From contig CM053330.1 of NCBI GenBank assembly GCA_028583605.1, forward strand, positions 32,289,619 to 32,353,618: a stretch of 64,000 nucleotides of DNA, given 5' to 3'. The position numbers and the translations under genes were made by a program. Positions 22,672 through 33,400 of this stretch are shown piece by piece (position 1 is the first letter of the stretch; every line of letters starts with the position of its first letter). The notes beneath the pieces are model-generated. The model was not told where the DNA came from and ran no database searches. It saw only the letters and a list, made by a program, of their open reading frames with translations. This stretch comes from Dastarcus helophoroides. Taxonomy: Eukaryota > Arthropoda > Insecta > Coleoptera > Bothrideridae.

Positions 22672-24640
22672 AGATTTAACCACTTTTGCGAAATTGTATC
22701 TTTTAATGTGGAAATTTCGACCTTTTTCGCAGGATTTCGAATTAAGACAATATTTATTGTTTTTATTTTTAAATGTTCGACTTGGAACTCCGATTTGTAA
22801 CTCCAAGCTGATCGGACAAAAAAGCAAATGAGAAAATGTTTTCGTTTTAAACGTTAAACCATTTGAAATTACTAACATGCTTTCGATTATAATTAGAGGA
22901 TTTGATCCCAGGATCCCGACCGCTTTTTAGTCCCGAAATCTTCGGGATTCAATTTTTCTGATCCCGGGATTTTCGGGATTAACATCACTTCAAAAAAATT
23001 GTAAAATAGACTTCACCTAACGAAATACTCAGTGTCAGTACTCTCAACAAAATTAATTGTCCATCATTTTAATATAAAATACAAGAACTTCTATTCCAAA
23101 CAAGCAGCGCGAATTAACTCAGGGGGATTGCTATGCTAATTTGAAATAAAATTCTTGTATTTTGAACCAAAAGGTTTGGTGATGAGACACTGGATGCGTT
23201 GTTATTTCTCAGATCATAGTTTTCGCAATTCGAATTAGGATATTTCTATCAGATTATTCGTAACGACTGATTCGTATTTAAAAGAAAAGAGAGCCTGATT
23301 ATTACTTTTCGCTTTACTAGCTACATCCTAGGGTGTTATGTTACATGAAACTGATCTATTTAGTCAATTTAACGTAAGATTTTTGTTAATTTTCAGACTA
23401 TTTGCATAGTTTGTTTCATAACATATTTTTCAATTTATGTAAATTTAAAGAGCTCTCATTGATTCTTGAAAAAGTACGAGTTCTACTAAGCTGTTCTGTT
23501 TCCTCGTTTGTTTTATTTAATTGAATTTTATTCAATATTTTCTTGAAAATATTAAACCTACAAATGCTGTATTATTAAAATTTTTTATAACAGCGTTTTG
23601 CGTGAGAAACAGATTTCTTAGCGTTCACAAATTAGATAAGGGTTATTTGTTAGGCCTGGTTTGTTTCAAATTTAATTACCTAAACTGAGTAAAATAACAT
23701 GTTAGTTTTGAAGGACCGCTGAAAAGTAGAGTAATAAATAAGGGTAAGAGTCAATAACGGAGACCGTCGCAAATCTCTCGGCAAGACCATGTGGTGGTAT
23801 ACTGGAGGAATTTGACGTTCAAAAAACGCCCTTATAAACACGTACAATTGTAAGTTATTTAAATTTCAATTATCGAAGTAAAACTTGTAAGATAAGGGGA
23901 TGGCACCATTCAAAATGGGGTTTGCAGTTTGATTTGCCCTTTAAGAATCCTTTTCAAAATTGATTTAAGGGTTAATTTGGATTAGAAATATTTAAATTAG
24001 TAGGAACTCTTCATCCTCATGCCCTCTAGCGAGATGCAGAGGATATCTTTCGGTCCCCAGAAATTAAGGGTATGGGGACGTGAAGATAAAACACCAAAGA
24101 CCAACTTTAAGGTAGTATTCGATGAAACTAGTTATGCAAACGAGTACAAAATGCGGGAGTTTAAAAAAAAAGAAAATTACTTCTGTTTGTGCTAATTAAC
24201 GTGAATGAACACAAAAAAAAACAATTTCTGTTCAACGTGAAGTTCTTGTGCTATTTGTGTGATGTTTGCTACAAAAAAAAAAAAAAATAGGCAAGTAAAT
24301 TTTAAATTGTCCGATGATTTTATTTGATGGTTTTTCGCTCTTATATGATTTAATGAACTTTTCCTAAAATTCGAGAAATACTTGTTCCTAATTTTGATCA
24401 ATATGGGGTTGGGGGGCGTACACAAAAAAAAAGGAGAAAGGAATTTGAAACTTCCACAACAAACCGAATGAATGAGAAAGTCGTTGTTAGAAAATTATTA
24501 TTGGGCCAAGAACCCTACCGTTGACTGGTGCAACTACCAGTCTCAGTTACAAAAAAAAATAGAAAAAAAAGACAAAGGGAGTAGAAAGAAAAAGGACGAA
24601 AACAAATAAAGCAAATTTGCTTCAAAAATCTTCTATTTTC
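22672..24640. other. Intergenic, no gene seen
   Basis: Unique-looking AT-rich sequence. Positions 22905-22990 have paired CCCGGGATTTTCGGGATT motifs like those near 4935-4990, an old repeat fragment. Confidence 0.4.
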
Positions 24641-24734
24641 TTAAGGTCGTTCTTCGATGTTCTGCTGTTGGGAGCTGAGTTTCCAGGGGTTCAAAAAATC
24701 GATAACACCCATCACCGCAGGCTCGGTAACTGAC

Positions 24735-24800
24735 AGCAGACATCTATATTAGGATTTGCTGATGATGTACTGTACGTTCTCGAAACGGAAAAAAAGGGAA
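24735..24800 (+). pseudogene. Possible LINE reverse-transcriptase scrap
   Basis: The + strand reads SILGFADDVLYVLETEKK, resembling the ILGFADD catalytic box of RTE/R1-like LINEs. No other RT motif was recognised nearby. The following 24840-25060 is noticeably more GC-rich than its surroundings. Confidence 0.3.
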
Positions 24801-25129
24801 AACCGGAACCGGTGTTGTAAGAAGGTTGTCTAAAGAACTTTCCAGACACAGGCAAAACCCCAAACGCAGGTGAGCTCCTAGCTGCGTCCCCTCGGGATCA
24901 TACGCCTGAACACACTGGGGGCATAAGTAACCTCTCCTGGCCTCTGTTTTGGCGTATTTGCCCGGCCTGCCTTATCCGTAGATCCCCTCATCGGTTGCAC
25001 CGTCCGAAAAAAGGACTGTTCTATATAGACTACGGAGAATTACAACACCGCGCGTCGCGATCGGGAAGCTCTTACAAAATTACTAATCTATAGTCGCATG
25101 CCTAGAGTTACTGTCAACATAAATTTACT

Positions 25130-26430
25130 AACGTAGGTGGACGAGCAGTATCAGCATCAGCTCTCGTTAGGGAGATGTTTTGTCGAAAGAAATGAGAACT
25201 TGTTGCCAGTTTCTAACTTTAACTTCAATCTTTTGTGCTAAGTCAAGCTTAGCCACTTTCTAAGCCAGAAAGACGCCCCTTCTATTAGAACAGTATCCGT
25301 AGAAGTAGATGTAGTGTTGGAAGGGAAATTCTGCTCAGAAAGTTTCTACGAAATCTGAACAATATTTCTAGTCTATTTTATGACACTGGTTTAAGTTCGA
25401 GTGATTGAGTTTGGTATGAGAAAAAAACAGAATAACAAACAAAGGAACAAGTTAACAAAGGGAAGAAAGAAAGAGGGAGAGAACGAGATCTGTAAGATTG
25501 AATCAACATTTATAAATTTGATTTATTACGATAAATCACAACGTCATCTCCAAGCTTCATCTCGTAGCATTATCCTTTGGATATTGTTGGCTCAAAGTTT
25601 TAACAGAAAACTGTATACTATGTGAAGTATGCTTGAATTAAGAAGCGACAAAAACACAAAAGAATTGGGGAATAAAAACAGACACCTGAAAATAGTTTGA
25701 GAACCTCTGTGTGCAAACTAACCAACGAACACCCACCGATAATCAGGTACAAAGTTAGCTGCATTTGGTTTGAAAACCTTTGAGTACAAACTAAATGGCT
25801 CAGCTGGGGAAAGCATTGCAATTATTAGGGTAAAAACAAACTTTGGGAAATTAATAACCGACGCACCATATACGAGCGAGGGTTAAACAAAGAATGCCAG
25901 ATTATTTGTGCTTAAGGAATTCTCTTAATTTTGTAAAGAAATATTTCTCTCAGATCTGTGTCCAGCAAATTTAAACAAGTTGAAAGTTGTATTATGTTTA
26001 AGAACACTTGAAAATCTCAAACTTGAAATTTTGTTGATTTATTTGTTGACCTCTTGTAATAAAACGTTGAGGTCAATTGTTGTTTGAATCTGATAACATT
26101 TCCCTGTCGACTCTACGAGCTAGGATTACAATTTATTGGAATAAAATAATTTTAAACACAACCTAGACAAATTGGGTCCGAAAATCGAAAGTAAATTATT
26201 CTTCGAAAATTTTTAAAGATGAGCAAAATTCGACAATTTTGAAAAACTACATACAATCGCTGGTCACAACGGTCGCTCACCACATTTGATCGACGTGACC
26301 AGGATACAATCACGACGGCTGCTGATCACAGTACCTTTAACATAAAGTGATTTTAAGTCCCTTAATCTAACTCTTTATCTCTGATCAGTTAAAGTGATTA
26401 GATTAGCTGCGTGTACACCGTAAAATATCT
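25130..26430. other. Intergenic, no gene seen
   Basis: No arrays, elements or exons recognised. Short open frames (25401-25625 + and 25618-25821 -) have no recognisable features. Confidence 0.4.
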
Positions 26431-26511
26431 TGATTTTTGTCTACATTTTAATTTTGATTGTTGTAAATTTTTATCTTTTATTCGTAACCCTCAGTACCGA
26501 AATAATCCCCA

Positions 26512-26815
26512 GTGACGGCTGGTTCTAAAGTGCGCAAGAGTACGCGCACCTCGTGAAATTGAGTGATTTATTGTCTTCTCTTTAATGTACAAAAATATGA
26601 TTTATCGGTATGTCCATATAGAAGTATTACATATATGGAAAATATTTAGTCTGACTGTTTCTGCCAATATAGGCAACACATTAATCATTATAATATTACG
26701 CGTGAAGCCAGCTTTAATTCTAGTGATTTTTTATAGTAACTTATCTAAAGGTTGATTTAATACTGCACGCACTACTTTTATTCACATTTATTTGAAATGG
26801 ACTAGAGTTACACTT
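26512..26815 (+). mobile_element. hAT-like 5' end remnant upstream of FAN1
   Basis: It begins CAGTGACGGCTGGTTCTAAA, similar to hAT ends of the CAGTGGCGGCT type. About 26630-26815 is shared with 51835-52025 (common TTACGCGTGAAG, AACTTATCTAAAGGTTGA and TGAAATGGACTA). No right end found. Confidence 0.45.
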
Positions 26816-27135
26816 ACATTTACAATTACACATTTAATTATTATCATATCAAATGAAAATAATTTAAAAAAAGGACAATAAAATATGTCCAGAACTGCAC
26901 CCTGAGTTGTCATTGCCTTACGTTTAATATTTATATGCATCTCATCTTCTTTATAAAAATGTTCTATGAACTTAACCTAACTTTTTATTAAAAAAAGTAA
27001 ACCGCTCGAATATTGGTTATTTTTGTTTTTCTTGAACATTTTCGCTGGACGTTCGTTAATTATAATTATTATATATTGTACAATTATTCAGAAAGTTTAA
27101 AAAAAATTCCTTGTCTATATTTATAGAGCCAAAAA

Positions 27136-27141
27136 ATGTAA
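27136..27141 (+). promoter_or_regulatory. Minimal AUG-stop uORF before FAN1 start
   Basis: An ATG followed at once by TAA ends one base before the FAN1 ATG (27143). If transcribed, ribosomes would meet a start-stop codon pair just before the main start. The 5' end of the mRNA is not known from sequence. Confidence 0.5.
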
Positions 27142-27142
27142 A

Positions 27143-27422
27143 ATGAGTGTTAAAAAGGAGTTAAAACGAAACACTAGATTAAATCAGTTGGAAATAACTT
27201 CTTTTTTCGGTAAGGCTAAAAATAAATTAATTTTAAGAAGGAAATCAAAGAAGGCACGAAAGACCTTCTCTACAATCGTAATAGAGATATCGGATGAGGA
27301 GGAAGAAATGAACGATTCTACTGCATGCGCTAAAGAAGATGTACAGAAGAGAAAACTTCCTATTCCTCTTTCCTCATCAGATGAAGAGAACAATGATTCC
27401 GATAACAAGACTGACGCACCAG
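27143..27422 (+). CDS. FAN1: FAN1 exon 1 (PIP box, SIM-like motif)
   Basis: Start ATG at 27143 with A at -3; donor GTAATG at 27423. It encodes residues 1-93. QLEITSFF fits the PCNA-binding consensus Qxx[ILM]xx[15 protein letters not shown] has the hydrophobic core plus acidic tail of a SUMO-interacting motif. The rest is Lys- and acid-rich, probably disordered. No Cys/His cluster for a UBZ finger. Confidence 0.85.
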
Positions 27423-30400
27423 GTAATGCTTTATTACATGGCAAGTTAAAATATTAAATGCCAAAAAAAAGACTTCCAGGGGTTGATTGCTTATCAGTTT
27501 TATTAATTTTAATTTATAATATGGAGATAGACCTAAACTGAACTTTTTCTCGAAATTTAGTAGCTCAAAAAATTCAGCTACAATTTCTGTGATGCTAATT
27601 TTTCAATCAAAATAATTGCTCATGTTATTAAAAACTAATCGTTTCATAATATCAATTGTTATTCGTTATTAGTTTCAAAATTACTACAAAAGTTATATTT
27701 AGTTTTTTACTTGCCAAGCACGCTAAATTTTGCCCGAGAGTATAATTCCAGCAATTAACTGACTATTTTTAGAGCACTCAAATCGTATAAGTAAAGAAAA
27801 ACCTAAAGAAATTTGTGATGCTAAAATAGTGACTTTAACTCCTAAGAAATTAAAGATATCTGTTAACAAAGATTTAGAATTGTGCAATGGGGAAGTAAAT
27901 GTCACTGAACATGAATATGATTCGTTTGAGGAGGTCAATTCAGAAAGGACAGTTAATATTCTGCAGGATGTTCAAATCAATAATGATGAGAGCTTAGTAT
28001 CTGGTATGTATTAGCTTGTAACTTTTTAATTTTCATTTGTTAATGCATTCCTGTAACTATTTTGATTAAAAAATTATCTTAGTAGTCTAATTAATAATTA
28101 TTGGAATTTATAATCTGAATTATCGGGTAAGTATAAGAAGTAAATGAAACCTGTTAGGAAACCACCCACTGCTAACGAAGGAATATAATAATCATAATAT
28201 TACTAAGAAGTTTGATTGACTTAATTTTCTATAATATTAAATTAATTTTCTTTGCCACAAAAATTTCCTTGTTCTGAATATATTTTAAATTTAGTAATGC
28301 CTTGAGGTAATTCCTTGCTAAGGAAATGTGCTTAGCTCTTCAAGTTTTAGGACTACTTGATGGAAACAATAATTTACATTCATTGGTACTAATTGTCATG
28401 AAATTAGTTTCAGGTAGCTGTTATTGCATGGCACACAAAGCTCTTTTTTGCATAAATGAAAAGTATTTGCAGTTGTTTGAAGCTGAATCAAAATTACTTA
28501 TGCTTCCTTAGCTGGAGTCGTTTAATGTATTATCTCCTATGAAACTTTTTTAAATTTCATTACATTAATGAAATCATTGTTTCTGTTGTACAGTATGTAT
28601 TTTACAATAAAATCTATCAACAAGAAAGAACTTTATTTTTATAAGAAATAAAAATGTATATTCTAGTCGTAGTAATTTGAGATTGTATTTATTTGATGGT
28701 CATTATGCACCTGTGGTATGTTGTGTCTTTCATGAACGAGAGAACTAGCTAGTCAGGAAAGAAACGCCAAATCCGTTTTTTTTTCCAAATTTAAATGACA
28801 AATCACTTTAAATGAAAAATTACAATTCTGCTCTTGATTGTAATGCACCGAAAATAGACTACTTCTTTGGTTGTTGATGTTACAAAAGAGAAAAATGCCC
28901 ACCTTGCTAAAAATTCGATGAAGCACTATATGGATGTGTAAAATAAAGTAGAATTTTCTTTACTTAATCATTCAGTGAAATCCTACTTAACAAATTCGTA
29001 GAGTGATTAATCGAAATTGTTCGAATAAGTGAATCGATTTTGGGAATTGTTATGGTCATTCGCTAGCTAGCCTAGCGAACTTTGTACCGCCTCAGAATTA
29101 ATAAATATTGTGTCAACTTATTAGCTGAATTTAATTTTACATTAAAACCAGGGCATCGAATCACTATTTTTTTCGTTCCGATTTTCGTCCCGGAAAAAAA
29201 TCATATCGGATCCGTTCCGGTTTTCGTTCCGACAAAAATAACGGTTTTTTCCAGTTTTCGGTTCAATTCCGGGTGACTCATTTTTTAATTTTTTAAAAGT
29301 TTTTATTTAAATTGATTTTCTAACATAATTCAGGAAATGATCTCTCTTTTTTTAAATATTCTGGTAACTACTCTGATCATGCTTAAAATTGAAAGAAAAT
29401 ATTTCTCGATTTTTCTAGTTTGAACATTTTACGCTGAAACTCTGGATTCTGGGTTCATTTTGAGTTCTTACTTTAAAAAAAACCTTGAACTTTATAAAAA
29501 AATTAGCTGATACCCGCGCTTTCACCTAGGTAAAAAAAGAGAAAGGATCCTCTGGTTATATACTTTTTGAAAGTTTCGACTTTTCTGAAGAATTCAATCT
29601 TTATTGAAAATTTTGACTTATTTCGAAAATTTCGACAATAAAAACCCAATTTTTCACAAAGTCGATCTTTTCTCGTTCGATTCCAAAATTTCGAAATTTT
29701 AAATTGATTTTGAAAATTTCGACTTTTCAAAATTTTGATTTCCTGAATATTCCAAATTCCTCAAAATTCTCTCTTATTTGGTTGGTTTCGACTTTTTTTC
29801 GAAATTGTGACTGTAAATTTGGAAAATTCTGCTTTTTATTTATTTTTTCCTTTTCGAAAATCTTTATTTTTTAAACACTTCGTCTTTTTTTGAATAGTTC
29901 GACTTTTGAAAATTCCGATTTTATTGAAAATTCTGATTTTTGAAAATTTCGATTTGACTTTCTCAAAATTACAAATTTTGTAAATTTGCACTTGTTTTGA
30001 AAAACCCTATTTTTTTATTTCGACTTTTTTGAAAATCGTGACTTTTAAACAATTTTGTCCTTTTTTTTTAGTATCTTTTGACTTTTTTCAAATTTAGACT
30101 CTAGAAATGCGACTTTTTTTCTGAAAAATTTTACTCTTCGAAAGTTTCAACGTTTCAAAATTTCCCATGTTTTCAAACTTCCACTTTTTTCAGAAATATC
30201 TAGTTTTCTCAAAATGTTGACTAATATTAACGATTCTTTATAGAAATTTTGATCTATTTTAAAATTCTGGAACTTTGCTTGAATCTTTTTTTAATTTGTA
30301 CTTTTTCTCCAATAGTTTATACAAATTTTTCTTTTGAAAGTCAGATTTTCAAAAATTTTGACTTTTTAAATTTCAACTTTTTCTGAATTTTTTAATTTCT

Positions 30401-33400
30401 GTTTTTTTGAAAATCCCTAATATTATAAAAACTTCGCACTTTTTTTGAAAATTTCGACTTTTTCTCGAAAATGTAAATAAAGTTTTTTTTATTTTTACCT
30501 TTTTAAAAATTTTGATTTTTTAAACATTTCGTCTTTTTTGAAAATCTCCACTTTTCAAATTCCGACTATTGAAAGTCAAGTTTTCAAAAATTTTGACTTT
30601 AAATTTCAACTTTTCTGGACTTTTTTTTAATTTCTGTTTGTTTTTTTTGAAAATCTTGAATTTTATAAAAACTTCGCGCTTTTTTTGAAAATTTCGACTT
30701 TTTCTCGAAATTGTAAATGAATTTGGACATATAGTTTGAAAAATTATACCTTTTTTATTTTTACCTTTTTAAAAATCTTGATTTTTTAAACAATTCGTCT
30801 TTTTTGAAAATTTCCACTTTTCAAAATCTCCACTTTTGAAAATTTCGACTACTGAAAGTCAAGTTTTCAAAAATTTTGACCTTTTAAATTTTAACTATTT
30901 CTGGATTTTTTTTTATTTCTGTTTTTTTGAAAAATTTGACTTGTATAAAAAATTTGCGCTTTTTTTGAAAATTTCGACTTTTTCTCGAAATTGTAAATAA
31001 ATTTGGACATACAGTTTGAAAAATTGTACCCTTTTTATTTTTACCTTTTAAAAATTTTGATTTTTTAAACATTTCGCCTTTTTGAAAATTTCCACTTTTG
31101 AAAATCTCTACTTTTGAAAATTCCGACTATTACCATAAAAGTTTTGATTTTTTTTAATTTCTTAGAACTACAACTTTTTGTAAATTGAACTTATTTTGAA
31201 AAATTCTACCTATTTTTATTTGGACCTTTTGAAAATTTTGTCTTTTAAAATAGTTTTCTTTTTTTAATATAATTTGACTTTTTTCAAATTTTTGACTCAG
31301 AAATTCGACTTTTTCAGAAAAATTTGATTCTTTTTGAAATTTGCAATGTTTCAAAATTTCCTATTTTTTCCAAACTTCCACTTTTTTTCAAACTGTCTAG
31401 TTTTCTCAAAATGTTGGCTAATAATATTAAGTCTTTATAAAAATTTTGATCTAATTTAAAAATTTCGAATTTTGTTCGAATTTTTTTTGTGATTTTTGAT
31501 TTCCTTTGAAAGATTCTAATTTTTTTGAAAATTCGACGATTGCACATTTTGACTTCTTTCGAAATTTTGACTTTTTAAAAATGTCGAGTTTTCAAAATGT
31601 TTCTCTGTTTAAACTTATTTTAAAGGCCGTTGCCAATTAAGCATGGACAATTTGGCTTTTAGATTGATTTGGCTCATTTTTACGCTAGAGATTGCTTTAG
31701 TGAAATTTTGATATTATTTTCCGTATTTCCGGTCGGGTATAAATTACAAAATAAATCTGGCAAATAGCTATTTCTTACATCTACAATATATTTCAATCTC
31801 ATCTAATTCGCGACAGCATGAGAAAAAAATCCTTTTGAAAATTCGGGACATTTACTCAGTAGATATCAACAATGTCAAGCTGATATTCGGCGTTGAATGT
31901 TTCAATTTTATTAAGGAAACAACGTCTGAGGTAAAAATCAGTCCAATCAGTTTAAAAGCCGATTTCTCATGCTGACCCAGCTACAGATTTTCGAGTTCTT
32001 CTTGAAATTGTGCTCATAATTTAGAATTTTCACATTCGTTAGCTGAAAGATTTTACTTACCCACATTTTTTCGTGGCACTAAATTTTAATCGCTAATCAA
32101 ACTAAATTTTGGGTAGTTCATATAATTAGATGAAACCATTTTTAGAACAATCAAACCATATAAGTAAGGAAAAATCAAAAGCAACTTGTGATTCTAAAAT
32201 AGCGACTTCAACTCCTAAGAAGTTAAAGTTATCTGATAGCAGCGCTTCAGAATTGTGCAATGAGGAAGCACAGGACGTTGAATACGAACATAATTCTTCC
32301 GGGGAGGTGACTCCTGAAAGGACAGTTACTATTCTACAGGATGTTCGCAGCTTAGCATCTGGTATGTAGTAGGTCGAATGTTACAAAAGTTTTTTTTTAT
32401 AGAAATTGTGATTGTCTTCATCTCTTCTCCCAAAATTCACAACTTTTCCAGCAGCTTTTGATTGTTTTTTTTTTCGAACTGTCGATTTAAATCAGAAAAT
32501 GTCAAGTGTAAACGCCCGTATTCAAGTGTTTTTGAAAATTCCACCAAATTTGGAAATGTGAATTTTTTTAATAAGAAGCTGCTACATGCGTTAGGAAAAT
32601 GTTGCTGGTTTAAGAGATGGATTAGTTCTTATTAGAACCTTCAAATGTAAAGTTCAAAATCTGAATTTTCGAAAAAAATCTAATTTTCTGAAAATCTCAT
32701 ACATTCATTCAGGGCATCGAACCACTATTTTTTTCGTTTCGGTTTTCGATTTTCGTTCCGGGAAAAAATCCGTTCCGATTTTCGTTTCAACAAAAATAAC
32801 GGTTTTTTCCGGTTTTCGGTTCAGTTCCGGGTGACTCATTTTTTTAATTTTTAAAAAGTTTTTATTTGATTTAAAAATTGATTTTCTAACATAATTTAGG
32901 AAATGTTCTGTCTCTTTTTTTAAATATTACAGCATATAACTAATCTGGTAATGCTTAAAATTTGAAGAAAATATTTCTTGATTTTCGAGTTTAAAGATTT
33001 CATGCTGAAACTGGGTTCATTTCGAGTTTAAACTTCAAAGACACTTCGAACTTATTTTGAAAATTTCGACATAAAAATCCACTTTTTCACAAAGTCGATC
33101 TTTTCTCGTTCGACTTCCAAAATTTCGAAATTTTAACCTGATTTTGAAAATTTCGACTTTTTCAAAATTTTGATTTCTTGTATTTTCCAAATTCCTTAAA
33201 ATTTTGTCTTATTTGGTTGGTTTCGATTTTTTTGAACATTTTACTTTTTTATAACTTTTGTCCTTCTTAAAGATTTTATTTTTTGAAAATTTTAAATTTT
33301 TTTGAATATTTTGAATTGATATTGAAGTTTAAATGTTTGGACCTTATTTTTGTAAATATTGACCATTTCTGAAACTTCGGACTGGAAATTTCATTTTTTT

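Noticed and set aside
27184..27444. 86-codon antisense open frame over FAN1 exon 1
   Set aside because: Shadow of the real exon; Ser-rich because the sense strand is Glu/Asp/Lys-rich.
29149..32709. Exon and hAT element duplicated together as one segment in FAN1
   Set aside because: The sequence between exon and element does not align in the two places (1.1 kb versus 0.35 kb), and the second element has its own 8-bp flanks, so separate insertion is simpler.
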